This document shows, piece after piece, positions 11,850 through 22,589 of a stretch of 64,000 nucleotides of DNA (the stretch's first letter is position 1; each line of letters opens with the position of its first letter). Where the stretch lies: positions 53,731,899-53,795,898 of the forward strand of contig CP136067.1 in assembly GCA_032622095.1 (NCBI GenBank), in the 5' to 3' direction. The stretch comes from Siphonodentalium dalli. Lineage: Eukaryota; Mollusca; Scaphopoda; Gadilida; Siphonodentaliidae. The translations under genes and the position numbers were made by a program. The notes below the pieces were generated by a model. It had not been told where the DNA came from. It was given only the letters and a program-made list of their open reading frames with translations, and searched no databases.

Positions 11850-12280
11850 TAGAACACAACCATATTTAATAAATTCACCATTTCTTATTGTGTGCGGAAA
11901 CAAAACAAAAGAAATGTATCCTTATGTGAGAAAAAAACACATTTTTTACCACAAATTGTGTGATTAATTATCAAATATTTCTATTTCTGTATAAGCCTCA
12001 TAAGTATTTTTCTACAACGCATATCATATATATTTATAAAGTGTGCAATATTTCTAATCTAGATAATGCAAACTGACGTCATGTTGAGTGATTTAATAAA
12101 ACAGGTGAAATTCCAAAATGCAAATGGCGGCCATCTTGGACGAACCAGATCACCTGACCAAAAGAAAATCAATCAATAACCATTCCGCTATTAACATCTG
12201 AAGTCAAAATGAGGGTACATTTTATACACACAACCCCGGTCCACTAATGTGGGGAAACGAATACATTTTCCTCAATGATC
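11850..12280. other. No recognised feature
   Basis: A+T-rich sequence. The phrase ATGGCGGCCATCTTGG near 12124 resembles part of the 45.5-49.3 kb array, but nothing around it does. Confidence 0.35.
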
Positions 12281-12284
12281 TACT

Positions 12285-13040
12285 TCACATTAGGGGGTGG
12301 TCCCAGCTTGATATTGGCCCTTGATATTGCATGTTTTTTTGTGAATATTATGAACCAATATATATTGCAATATAAATTGAATTAATTACCCGGGAAAATC
12401 TCCATAATTGCATTCGACGCAAAGTCACTTAAATCGTGCAAGTTCGAGTTGGGACCTTCACCTACAGTGGGGTACCTTATTAAAGGCACTCAATCCGATC
12501 AGATGGTCCCCATATCATCAAGATACAACAACAACATTTCTTCAAAATATGCGTTAATTATCAGAATCGATTTATTGCAACAAAATAATGTTAACCAGTG
12601 TCAACTATGGTATCAGATTTCCCAAAACTTGTTATTTATCAACATTTTGTTCAACAAAATATGGCCGTATTATTTATCACTAAAGTGTCACGAAATTAAC
12701 CGTATTACTACTTGATTTTAGAGTTTTCCCTCTTCGTCCGCAATTTTGTTCGAGACCCTCCGTTTGACACGTGTTTCTGGGTCACATATTATTACACATC
12801 TCGAGAAATAACAAACTTCAAAAATCGATATCTGATCACTTTGATGTGTGGGTTCCTGGACTCGAATCAAATATTTTTTACCCCCGAAGCCAAAGAAATA
12901 GTAATTAAGGAGCGTCTGATAGGATTGAGAACCTTTGAGGAACAGGTAATAACTAAGAACTATTATCGGCACTGTTATACACTTCCCTGTCACAACATCA
13001 AATAGTTCCCAAGTTTTGTAAGGGTGGAGTATGATCTCAA
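12285..13040. mobile_element. Palindromic element, family P (copy 2), split by a MITE
   Basis: The left part (12285-12479) matches copy 1 inverted, with GGTCCCAGCTTGATATTG, AATTAATTACCCGGG and GACCTTCACCTACAGTG. The right part (12939-13040) has TTCCCTGTCACAAC, AGTTCCCAAGTTTTGTA and GGTGGAGTATGATCTC. Between them sits a 451-bp TTAA-flanked MITE, inserted at the ATTATTAAGGAACAG site that is still empty in copy 1 near 7651. Confidence 0.75.
12484..12934. mobile_element. Kolobok-like MITE, family K (nested)
   Basis: The termini are AGGCACTCAATCC at 12484 and GGATTGAGAACCT ending at 12934, flanked by TTAA at 12480-12483 and TTGA, a decayed TTAA, at 12935-12938. Subterminal arms include CGATCAGATGGTCCCC on the left and TTTACCCCCGAAGCCAAAG on the right. 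A TTAA target with purine-starting ends suggests Kolobok-type mobilisation, which is inference. Relatives lie at 21730-22190, 29421-29864, 30335-30743, 31171-31571 and 58572-59039. Confidence 0.75.
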
Positions 13041-13394
13041 TGGGCATATATATCTAGAGTAGATATCCATGGCTGGATCTAGGTCGGAGTACGCCTATAT
13101 ACATTGAGAGATGGGAAAACAAGGATCATTGAAACCATATATTATCAAAAAAACTTTTAGGTCAACAATCAGTGGGGTTCTTCGCGCAATCAAAAGGAAC
13201 GACGCGCCGACGAAGCAACTATAAACAGACGTATATCTCGACACATAAATCTCCCATAATTGACACTGCATGGCAGAGCTTCGAAATTAATTGTTTACTT
13301 TACTTACTGAGCGTAACCGATACATATCTTCTTAATACCTTACCTAATACTAACATGAAATGTGAGAAGTGAAAAACGTGGGAGAAAGTAATTT

Positions 13395-13660
13395 GTTATG
13401 AATGCTCGGGGCCAAGTGAGTCACAATCGGGGTGGTCTTCTCGGTATAGCGCAATGCTTGTGTAAATGGAGACTCCATCCTTGCCTGGCGTGTAAGGGTG
13501 AAGGGGGTCGCAAATTGCATTGCGAACATCCTGCCCGGCCTTCGGACGCGGAAACAACCAGCCTAACTGATGTGTACATATACCTGCGGGTGTTGGGGAG
13601 GGTGTCGTTCAATACTTCCTCGCGAATGAAATCAACAGCACCTGTGTCCATCTAATTGAA
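13395..13660. other. G+C-rich island, open on both strands
   Basis: This 260-bp block is clearly richer in G+C and CpG than its flanks. It has open frames of 85 codons on the plus strand and 76 on the minus strand, neither recognised. It could be an exon, a CpG-rich regulatory island or an insertion. No splice-site pattern decides between them. Confidence 0.3.
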
Positions 13661-14054
13661 AGCATGCACTATAATAACTCTTCCATAAACATAGTGTATT
13701 CTCCAAAACTTACGTCAATAAAATATGATCGGACGGAAATAGCCTGAAATATCCAAACTCAAACTTCAAAAACCAAATGATTTTATTTCAAAAGCATGCA
13801 CATAAGTGGATACCAGCCCTTGGAGTATCTAGCTCAAACCGAAAGAAGTAAATAATTTACAAGGCTGAGAGTGTCAGTACATTGGAACCGAAATCAGACC
13901 TTGTTTCTTTCTCTTGTTTCTTCCTTATATATAATGGTGATAATTGATCAAACAGTATTCTACTTCAGCTATATAATTATGTCCGTATTATAGATAAATT
14001 TATCCATCACCTGTGTCGTCTACTATATAGATAAAGGCTGCAAAATAAACCATG

Positions 14055-14084
14055 GCTTTATTTTAGCACGTGCTAAAATAAAGC
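14055..14084. repeat. Perfect 30-bp palindrome
   Basis: GCTTTATTTTAGCAC is followed directly by its own complement, centred on CACGTG. The TTAGCAC half-site recurs in the two palindromes at 16017-16032 and 16055-16070. Confidence 0.8.
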
Positions 14085-14251
14085 AAGAACGGCTACAGCT
14101 ATCATAATAAAGTCACATGCTCAGAACTTCAACCGAAAAACTTGCAATCGATTTTAATTGTTTCCTAAAGAATTCCCCATTAATGTCTTATCCCATGAAT
14201 TTAAACAAATTTAATAGACGTTAACTGCTTTTAAACTTTGGCGATGGATAA

Positions 14252-14406
14252 AAACAATACCCATACAGTTTGACGAGATACTATGTTTATATCGCTCGTA
14301 TATGATTCAGCAAATGGGGAACCTCGCTAAAGCTCGGCCCCCATTTGCTGAATCATACTCGCGAAAATAAACCTTATATCTCGTCAAACTATATGGATAT
14401 TCTATA
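14252..14406. mobile_element. Hairpin MITE of about 155 bp
   Basis: AATACCCATACAGTTTGACG at 14258 pairs with CGTCAAACTATATGGATATT near 14383-14402. Pairing continues through ATGATTCAGCAAATGGGG against CCCCCATTTGCTGAATCAT. The loop carries AACCTCGCTAAAGCTCGG. One arm has gained or lost short segments, so the insertion is not recent. No clear target duplication was found. Confidence 0.75.
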
Positions 14407-14465
14407 TATATCAGAATGGGCAATGGCATTGGCTTGGCATTATACGTTCGTGTTGCTTCATGCAT

Positions 14466-14608
14466 GCGTAAACACATTATCATTTTATCGAACTGGTGGA
14501 TGTAACGATTGTAATGTCACACTGAAATGTCCCTCAACTCAGATCAAACTTGAAAATCGTACCTATAGTTTTCGCGTATATCGGGATTCGAACATACGGC
14601 CTATTTAA
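14466..14608 (-). mobile_element. Possible tRNA-derived SINE fragment (copy 1)
   Basis: It matches 17148-17285 through ACACATTATCATTTTATCGAA, TGTCACA, GATGTCCCTCAAC and AGATCAA. Read on the minus strand, the right edge has GTTCGAATCCCGAT, close to a Pol III B box (GGTTCGANNCC). No A box or tRNA fold is visible, so the head is missing or the resemblance is accidental. Confidence 0.4.
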
Positions 14609-14629
14609 TAGATCCTTTCACTACATTGT

Positions 14630-14715
14630 TATAAATTATGTTTCTTTATTATGTATGTATACATTTGACCATATTTGGTGTAAAAGTATAATAAATTGAT
14701 TGATTTAATAAATAG
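14630..14715 (+). mobile_element. Possible LINE or SINE 3' tail
   Basis: The sequence ends in AATAAATTGATTGATTTAATAAAT, the short-repeat tail style of CR1/L2-type elements. Nothing upstream is recognisable. Low confidence. Confidence 0.3.
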
Positions 14716-14879
14716 AGCAAGGCATGGAGTTGACACCACGGGTATATTTCCCAGTTGGGTGGGTATAGTTCACGACGCGAAGCTGAGTGAACTATACCCA
14801 TTGCATTGGGCACTATATCATCATAGTCAACGGCAAGACTTACTCTGTTTATTATATTTCACTGAACAATTCGAACTTG

Positions 14880-15050
14880 TAGCATGCATACCACATAACC
14901 GCATCAACCAATCATCAACTCACAAGATTTATTCTGTTTTCATTCCAAATACTCAAATTGTAGAAGTGATAACAAATAGGGTATGGTCAGGTTTTGTTGA
15001 TTTTCGCGGCAAATCATAACATGTAAACCAAAATTTTACATTTGTGCATA
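14880..15050 (+). repeat. Dispersed repeat R2, copy 3
   Basis: It matches 11640-11845 in order and orientation, including TCAAATTGTAGAAGTGATAAC and TTTTCGCGGCAAATCATAAC. A 14-bp phrase, GCATACCACATAAC, occurs on both sides, at 14885 and 15044, and may be a duplication made on insertion. Confidence 0.65.
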
Positions 15051-15059
15051 CCACATAAC

Positions 15060-16005
15060 CGCACACCTAGTACAAACGCTATCGCATGCCAAATGGGGTG
15101 GGATGCTGAAAAATCGCAAGCCAATTTGCGCGCGATTTAGTTTGCCGTGTCCCGCGTGACTCAGCATCGCATGCGAATATGTTTCGATTGTAAAATTCAA
15201 AGAAATGTAACTCTAACATACCCGTTATTTAGTAAAAAATCATACCAAAAGAATGACACCACAAAGAGACACGTTTCAAAAACACTATAGGAAAAATCAC
15301 TTTTAGGAGGCGGACGGCACTGTTGGGAAACACAAAATTCAAACCTTTTTCAAATTGATATCGAGGCAGTCAGGTCGCGCCAGCGACCGCTGCCGCGGGG
15401 GCCTGATGGCTCATAAAAACAACTCTATATATAAGCGCCCGCGGCTACCACTTTATAGCATCAAGGGTAGACTGAGCAAATCGAGACGGGATGCTGGTCC
15501 CGCCAAACTCTCCAGACGGCATCGACATATCAAAACGCATGCGATTCTCGCCTATCGTATCCGTATTTGGACGAGATTGTAAGACCATAGCCTGAACCGC
15601 ATCCTACCACCAACTGCTGGATTGTCAAATTCCCTTCATGAAACGTTAAAAGACACTGTATGCATGATTATCAAATTACCGATATACAGTATAAGAGATA
15701 CATAATCGTCGCAAGAATGTGTTGAAATAAAGTTCAATAAACCGAAACTCGCCACATTTAGGTTTTGTTTTGATTGCACGAAATCCCGAAACTGTACAAC
15801 AATGTGAATTCAACCGAATGTTTCCACTTCGCAAGTTGATGTGGTTCCTGCGAAAATAATTTTCACGTGCAGTAATGTTTTAATTTCAATTTTGGACAAT
15901 TACATTTTTGGACACGCATTAGTATATTGGTGGATACATTTATGTATATCTGTTTTACAGATTATTGGCTTTGTCCATGGCTATTTGCATGCTAGTTTTG
16001 TATAG
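15060..16005. other. No gene recognised; one weak inverted repeat
   Basis: ATCGCATGC and GGATGCTGA near 15080-15105 are answered by TCAGCATCGCATGCGA near 15163. A TATATAAG near 15430 sits in G+C-rich sequence, but nothing downstream is recognised. Open frames are unremarkable. Confidence 0.35.
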
Positions 16006-16016
16006 TAGATAGTAGT

Positions 16017-16070
16017 GTGCTAAATTTAGCACGGTACTATACAAGTATAGTGGTGTGCTAAATTTAGCAC
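16017..16070. promoter_or_regulatory. Twin 16-bp palindromes within a larger inverted repeat
   Basis: GTGCTAAATTTAGCAC occurs perfectly at 16017-16032 and 16055-16070. The flanks, GTAGT and GGTACTATAC on one side and GTATAGTGG and ACACTAC on the other, make the whole block an inverted repeat. Such paired palindromes suit dimeric DNA-binding proteins or a cruciform. Binding is inference. Confidence 0.55.
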
Positions 16071-16101
16071 AACACTACACAATATAGAGCACGGCTCTCG
16101 G

Positions 16102-16150
16102 CCAATCAGCAGGCGCCATTTCTGGGCGAGGTGAAATATATGTATATAAG
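16102..16150 (+). promoter_or_regulatory. Putative CCAAT plus TATA promoter
   Basis: CCAATCAG at 16102 is followed 41 bp later by TATATAAGG at 16143, the usual order for a metazoan RNA polymerase II promoter. The twin palindromes lie 30-130 bp upstream. The sequence downstream holds no recognised coding frame before the tandem array at 16.4 kb, so any transcript would be noncoding or spliced. Chance remains possible in A+T-rich DNA. Confidence 0.35.
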
Positions 16151-16371
16151 GCCCAGACTGTGGTAATAGTACTCACAAGGGTGAGGGAGAAGATCTCTCA
16201 ATCTTTTCGACCATCCTGGGCGCTTCGCGCCCTACCACAACTTCTACTATATATATAGTACTCACGACCTAACCACATAAAAAGGAACTTCTTTCACAGA
16301 GGGTTTAGTGCTCGAAGTGTGAGACATCACGGATCGCTTATCCGAACAGCGCAGTGCATTTCCTTTATTAT

Positions 16372-17075
16372 ACACCCTTTTTTTTAAAGGGGGTATACTG
16401 TTTTGCACCTGTCCGTCCGTCCGTGCGTCGAGCCGTGCGTCCGTGCGTCCGTGCGTCCGTGCGTACGTACGCCCGATGTCTGTTCATGTCATAACTTGAA
16501 CAGTAGTGCTCGGATCTCAATGAAATTTTGTATGGCTGTTCCTTACTATGAGGGCATTCAATAGAGGGTTACATCGTTTTGTTCGGATTTTCCATTCTAG
16601 GGTTATTCATCTTTGTTTATCTTGAAATGTTGGATTTTTGGTCTGTCTGGTGTCTGTTCATGTCATAACTTCAACAGTTGTGCTGGGATCTCATTGAAAT
16701 TTGGTATCGATGTTCACTACTATGAGGACATTAAAAAGAGGGTTCCATCGTTTTGTTCGGATTTTCCGTTCTGGAGTTATTCATCTTTCTTTATCTGGAA
16801 ATGTTGGTTGTTTGGTCCATCCGATGTCTGTTCAGCTCATAACTTGAACAGTAATGCTCGGATCTCAATGAAATTTTGTATGGATGTTCACCATTATGAG
16901 GACATTTAATGGCACATTCAAATGTTTGTTTTGTTTTTATTGTTCTATAGTTACTCATCTTTGTTTATATGAAAATGCTGGTGTTTGGGTCCATCTGTCT
17001 GAGTATAGCCCTCATAAGTTATAGATATGCTCACACTAGGCGGCATGCCACGAGGGGGTATGCACCGGACGACAG
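16372..17075 (+). mobile_element. TCCGTC-type element with 174-bp tandem units (copy 1)
   Basis: It opens with a small hairpin (ACACCC, T run, AAAGGGGGTATAC), then a TCCGTCCGTCCG / CGTGCGTCCGTG tract, then three units starting TGTCTGTTCA near 16477, 16651 and 16825 at a 174-bp period. Each unit has TCATAACTT, GATCTCAATGAAATTT, TGAGGACATT, GTTCGGATTTTCC and TCTTTGTTTATCTGG-like blocks. The right end reads GGGGGTATGCACC near 17054, roughly inverted to the start. The 98-codon plus-strand frame translates the repeat. The transposition mechanism is unknown to me. Confidence 0.75.
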
Positions 17076-17147
17076 TCCATCTCTTGTTACCACCCGATTA
17101 CTGGCACTGGCGTAAACAAGTATAAAATATAATTACTTCATATACAC

Positions 17148-17285
17148 GTACATGAACACATTATCATTTTATCGAAATGGCGATGTTACGATCGGAATGT
17201 CACATTGAGATGTCCCTCAACGTAGATCAAGCTTGATAATCGATACCGATTTTCGCCCATGTTGGTGTCGAACCTACGATATCTT
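17148..17285 (-). mobile_element. Possible tRNA-derived SINE fragment (copy 2)
   Basis: It matches 14466-14608. The minus strand has AGGTTCGACACC near 17270, which fits a B box better than copy 1 does. No complete tRNA-like head was found. Confidence 0.4.
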
Positions 17286-17299
17286 CGTATATAGTATTG

Positions 17300-18460
17300 A
17301 CATTGATGATAGTTCTTAGTTAAACATATTTTATTGCCAATAAGGACTTAGGCTTGTCCCGCTCAGACATAACACAAATTCAATACGCGGCAATAAATGA
17401 CAATGGTTAACAATAGAATGTGTATATGAGAAAATAAAGCGGTTGTAATTGCACATGTAAATAGAACATGATTGATCTCTTCCCGGAAGCGCTTGATTCG
17501 GCAACATCAGTATTTCTATAAACTTTTGATTACTTTTGTGCAATGTTATACCAGAAAGAAACAGAGGTCCAATAGTTCGATAGTACCCAGGACATAACAA
17601 TCTCGGTTACGTGGACATCCTTACTTTTCTCACAATCACCGATGGACGTCTGACGAACAAGAGCTGATGTATGAAAAGCATATTCAACTTTAAATTCTTA
17701 CCAGAAACACCTTTTAATTAATTCACCATTAACTTCACTGTCAACGACGCCTACCTCTGAAATACCCCTATATCGCCCACCATATAGTGTGAGCCCGTAA
17801 GACCCATTGGGATCACATTTCACTCCTTTCAGAACCTCGAGGTCCTTCTGTCGCCATGCACGCCCGATGAGCAAGCGACTTCAGGCTATTGTGATAGTTC
17901 GACAATAATTTGTGGTTTGGATAATTGAATATTTGAAATAGAAGTACTCGACATAACTTGATGGGTGTCCACAAAGAATGCATGTAGAGAACGTCACCGT
18001 TTGACCCCCATGACCTTGTCGTGGTATAATCAAGATCCGACTCCGCTTCCGGGCAATTGTAGTGTCCAATGAAAATGACGTTTGGCCTCAAACCACAACT
18101 GCTAATTCAGTGGACCTTTGTTACTGTGAGTTTTGTTGTGGCTGGGTTTTCGTTGCGGCTGTCAAAGCACGTATCTCCAAAACATCAATTAGCCCCGGAA
18201 ATAATTATAACAATTTACCTCCGAATGAACGTGTTTCAGTCTTCAAGAGTTTGTTTTCGTTTATGAACGTTTACAATACAATATTTGGACATTCATTGCT
18301 GCATTCATCACTTTCAATTACAATTTTGTTAAAATGTTATGTTTCTATGGAAGTTGAAAGAAACATGTTATTTATTTGACTTCCTATGACTAATGTTTTA
18401 TCAATCTCATGGCAGATATTTCGCCGTATATATAGGCGGGAATATAGTTGGTACGGTAGT
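17300..18460. other. No recognised feature
   Basis: Several short frames on both strands around 17800-18380 (up to 105 codons) lack recognisable motifs. No repeat was seen. Confidence 0.35.
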
Positions 18461-18474
18461 ATGGCCTGTCTTAA

Positions 18475-18681
18475 CCCTTTCAGTGCCAAGTCCGATTTTT
18501 GTATCAACCCATATTTCCATGATCATTTTTCAAATTTATTGATTATAGTATTGTGATACATTGATGGAAAGATCTCTGAGAGCTCTTTCCATCAATGTAT
18601 CATATTATTATAATCAATAAATTTGAAAAATAATCAAGGAAATATGGGTTGATACAAAAATCGGACTTGGCACTGAAAGGG
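18475..18681. mobile_element. 207-bp near-perfect palindromic MITE at TTAA
   Basis: TTAA at 18471-18474 and 18682-18685 brackets an element beginning CCCTTTCAGTGCCAAGTCCG and ending with the complement. The arms pair over about 100 bp with only a few mismatches, and the loop is a few bases around AGATCTCTGAGAGCTCTT. A TTAA target with CCC ends is the piggyBac pattern. The near-identity of the arms suggests a recent insertion or inverted-repeat homogenisation. Confidence 0.85.
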
Positions 18682-19227
18682 TTAAAGGCACATATCAAAT
18701 TCGAGCCCTCAATTATTTCTTTTCCAGGAATCTATATATTTATTGTACTCGCGAACTGCACATGTCATAAACTATGGGAAAGGGAATACCATGATTTGTA
18801 CGTCGCTTGGCATTGGGTAAAGGTTTTGAATTTGTTTATATCGGTTGACCAAATGTAAACATAGATCTACATGTAGATAGGCGTAATTATCTATATTCAG
18901 TGTCAAACGTTTCGTAATGTATGTAACTCATCAATTTAACCCTCTGGTTTTTCCTGTGGTATATATTAAATTCAGAGTCGTACTATTTTTTGCCCAGTTT
19001 TAAATTCGCACACCGACGGGTGCGCAAAAAATAGTATTGCACGAATTGAAATACGAGCAAGGTACGCGAATGTACATGTACGGCTCGTCTGAAATAGAAA
19101 CAAGTACACAAAAATCAAAGTATATATTTAGTAATATTTACTCCATAGCTCCATTGGAAGACCAAAAAAAAAAACAGCCTGTCAAAATACACCCAATAGA
19201 GGGCGTAATAATTTTCACGTAACCATT

Positions 19228-19560
19228 GGAACGGATTTGACCAAACTCCATGCAGCGCCCTCTACGTTATCACTGCGATATAGCACTGCCACACGGATGG
19301 TACTTTGCGGACAGATACATCTATTTTACATATCGTCGGATATCTAGTCACCTATTATATTATTTTAACCAACAAAAGTTTGCAATAATGGTATTTCTTT
19401 CGGCATTGATAAGAACAATATGAACTGAGCCAGACATAGACAATTTTAATTCTAAAACATAAGAACTAAGAACACATAAGAAATCCTTACCAAATGTCCT
19501 TATGGCAGTGGTATCTCTGTGGAGCAATGGGAGATAACTCTGCCTGGAGTTTGGGATTTG
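19228..19560 (+). repeat. Dispersed repeat R3, copy 1
   Basis: About 330 bp match 26447-26783 in direct orientation. Landmarks are GCAGCGCCCTCTACGTTATC, GATGGTACTTTGCGGAC, AAAAGTTTGCAATAA, GAACAATATGAACTGA and AAATCCTTACCAAATGTCC. By eye, the copies differ at roughly one base in ten. No coding content. It may be a MITE or the 3' part of a retroelement. Confidence 0.75.
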
Positions 19561-19919
19561 ACATCAAGCATATATGCTGCAGTGTAATTATGCCAGTCGT
19601 TTCCGAGAATAGTATTTAACATCATCCTGCGAGAATGTGATAAGTTTATACTTCTTGTGACCGTGTTGTACACGATCTATGGAATTAGGAGATTTGTTTA
19701 GTTAAAGATGCATCTTGGCTTCGTGAATTCTAATGACGACAACAACATACAATCCTCCTCCACAGAGAAGTGTTCAATACCACCAAGATATGTCATACCA
19801 AAAAGACTTGCAAACAGCAATCCATTTCACTGGGAGGCGTTCAGTACCAAAATGCGACGTATAAGGTAGACTTACTCACAACAGCCAATATAATTTTGTC
19901 TATATTTCATAACAGTTTG

Positions 19920-20320
19920 CGATAGTTAAAGACATATTTTTGACTTGTTCGGGTGCGTGAAACTGATAAGTTAGTATTCAGCCAATTCGGGTGCTATGCC
20001 AACTGGATGAATGTAGCATTCTACCAACATCGCCGAAAATCTGAAGCATATCGACCGTAGTATTCCATAGAAAATATCGTATGAACTACGCTCAATTTTA
20101 AATATTCACCTCTCGATTCGGGACGCAACTATCGGCGATAAACTAACGAAAACGATTTCGCCACCGAGAGTCACTGCATTTCATTAATATATAAGAATGA
20201 AGATATGTGTTGTCAATTTAGATATAATATTTGTAAAAATAACTACTTTGAGCAAGATTATTTTCCATTTAAATTGGATCATCCTACAGGAGTGTTTCAC
20301 ATCACTTTAATGTTGTCCCT
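19920..20320 (-). repeat. Dispersed repeat R1, copy 2
   Basis: Inverted relative to 10440-10825; see the landmarks there. It starts GGGTGCGTGAAACTGATAAG and ends near GTTTCACATCACTTTAA. Confidence 0.65.
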
Positions 20321-20699
20321 CTAGATAATCGATTCTTCATTAAATAGGTGACTGATCAGAAAATTCTGCACCAAGCAACGGTTATATATTATTATGGTTC
20401 CATCGAGTTATTTTAACCACGTGGGAGGTGGATAAAGTGATAATAGAGATTATCCTGGAACAGCAATCACATCTTTGATTTTCTGGTTTCTCGCGAGCTG
20501 GGATGAGTCAATTACGTCAGGTTATATTAATAGTTGTGTGTGAATTTAAGTGGATAAACTGAACGATAAACACTGGTAAATATAGTAGCATTGGGAGCTT
20601 TATAAAGAGGAAAGATGGTGGTGATGGTACTGATAGGTATATAGAGAGTTGTTGGGTTTCATAGAAAGATGTACTGGAATGTACCATCGTCGCATTAGT

Positions 20700-21150
20700 G
20701 AACTGCGTGCGCTTTAATACTCGCGCATAACGATCGACAGTGTGTTTGTTGGGCTCGATTGTTGGCCGGCTTCTACGACGAAATAATTACACTCATTTGG
20801 TTCTCGTGATGTACTTCTGCACCGCTCTGAAATGTTTTTGTTGTTGTGGAGGAGGGGAAGTGGATATTCCACGGAGAAGAATATCGGTTGTGATATCGCA
20901 AATTCGCAAGTATCACTCAGGTACTCGAAAAAATGGAATTTCTCTCTCAGAGACGTACTTCTCACAAGTGAACTTGCATATAGTGGTCGTTGTCCTCAAA
21001 TTCTCCACATGAGCAGTACGGTGCATGATCGGCGATGAAATTGTAATATTTCTGATAATATAAAGACATATTGTGACTTATTTCAGTGAAAAAATAATAA
21101 CTCAAGTTAGTACCCAAACACTGTCTCCACCAAATAATGTATAGCAATAT
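20700..21150 (-). pseudogene. LINE reverse-transcriptase C-terminal relic
   Basis: The minus strand reads ADHAPYCSCGEFEDNDHY just before 20985, the C-x-C-G...ED..HY motif of CR1-like non-LTR proteins (also seen at 38.8-39.3 kb). A stop falls in the next line, and a shifted frame of 83 codons continues to 20714. No RT domain is left. It is a decayed, 5'-truncated fragment. Confidence 0.5.
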
Positions 21151-21194
21151 ACTACATACACTCTAATTTCTAAATCGCATTTGATAAATTTTTA

Positions 21195-21625
21195 CCCAAC
21201 ACAATGGTGCATATTTTATCCAACACAATGGTGCATATACCACCACGCGAACATTGGGTAAATTCAATTTTGGGCAATTTTTTTACTCAACGCATGGTAA
21301 CAATTTACCCAATATTAATTTCCATCATGTGTTGGGCTAATTTGTTTAGGCTCAGGCGATATGTAGAACAATTGGTACACATGTCTCGCCTGACCAGGGG
21401 AATATAATTGGATATGTGCCTTTGATTTCAGATGACTTAAAAGGGGACTAATAAATTATTTTGATCCATGAAGAGCGTTTTTTATTAGCTCAGAACTTCA
21501 GAAAATATGTGTGAAAATTGATCTGACCCAATAATTAAGTAATTATTCACCCAAACGTTCGGGTACAAAAATTGCCCAACGCAGAAGGGTAAATTGTTAC
21601 CCTGCGTTGGGGGAGGGGGGGGGGG
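21195..21625. repeat. Degenerate repeat of ACCCAACAC / GGGTAAATT motifs
   Basis: ATTTTTACCCAACACAATGG and related ACCCAA motifs on the left are answered by GGGTAAATTGTTACCC and GCGTTGGG near 21590, then a G run at 21610-21628. The middle (21395-21445) carries TTTCAGATGACTTAAAAG and GGGGACTAATAAATTA, the unit consensus of the array at 53.5-54.8 kb. It looks like a decayed composite. Confidence 0.45.
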
Positions 21626-21729
21626 GTGAAAACAAATTCCGGCACCTATGCCGGGGTGGGTGGGTGGTCAAAGCCACCAACAACCAATTTTTTCCGCAAC
21701 TAAAAAAAAATTTCCTGCTTGTTTTTTTA

Positions 21730-22190
21730 GTGTTTTGGCAATGAGTTGGGCTTCAAAACCACTTTGAATGAGAGAAATAATGTAATTAAAACTGGTAAAA
21801 GTTACGCTTTAGTTATCAGAATCGATTTAATGCAACAAAATAGTATCAACCACTGTCAACTATGGTATCAAATTTCCCAAAACATGTTATTTATCAACAT
21901 TTTGTTCAACGAAATATTGCCGTATTATCACTGAGTATCACGAAATTTTGCCGTATTACCACTTGATTTTAGAGTTATCCATCTTCATCCGCTATTTTGT
22001 CCGAGAACGTCTGTTTGACGACGTTTTTCTGGGCCAAAAATAATTGCAAATCTCGAGGAATAACAAACTTCAAAAATCACTGAAGTTCACTCTGAGCTTT
22101 GATGGGTGGACTCGAATCAGATATTTTTTTTACCCCCGAAGCCAAGGAAATAGTAATTTAAAATTTAAAATAGCGTTAATTCAGATAATG
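21730..22190. mobile_element. Kolobok-like MITE, family K, end-truncated copy
   Basis: It matches 12530-12915 in order: TATCAGAATCGATTTA, CAACTATGGTATCA, TTATCAACATTTTGTTCAA, ACTTGATTTTAGAGTTATCC and TTTTTACCCCCGAAGCCAAG. The terminal AGGCACTC sequence is missing on the left. On the right it abuts copy 3 of family P. Confidence 0.65.
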
Positions 22191-22589
22191 CATCTTTAAT
22201 ATATGTTCCTCAATAGTCACAGTAGGGGGTAGTCCCAGCTCAAGATTGCATGCTTTGTGTGTGACTTTTTTGAACCGATATCACAATAAACATTGAACTA
22301 ATTACCCGTGAGATATTCCATGATTGAAAGCGATGCAAAGCAAAATTCCTTAAATCGTGAAACTTCGAGTTTGGGGCCTTCACCAACAGTTAACTACATT
22401 ATTAAGGAACAGGTATTATTAACCCTTTCATTGGCGGAAGCTTCGCTGGCGCAACATTAAAGACCCTGTGCCAACGCATTTTCTCATATATGCGAGTCGA
22501 CCATAGGTCGTCTCGCATATATAACAATTTGTTATAATTTTTTTTATCAATTTTTTCACATTCTTTTACAATTTTTAATTTTGATCTTA

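Noticed and set aside
13398-13655. Protein-coding exon in the G+C-rich island
   Set aside because: Both strands are open, which G+C-rich DNA often is. No motif or convincing splice sites. Kept only as a low-confidence composition feature.
16613-16909. 98-codon plus-strand frame with internal repetition
   Set aside because: The internal repetition is the 174-bp tandem DNA repeat, which happens to be a multiple of three. There is no codon-level conservation beyond that of the DNA.
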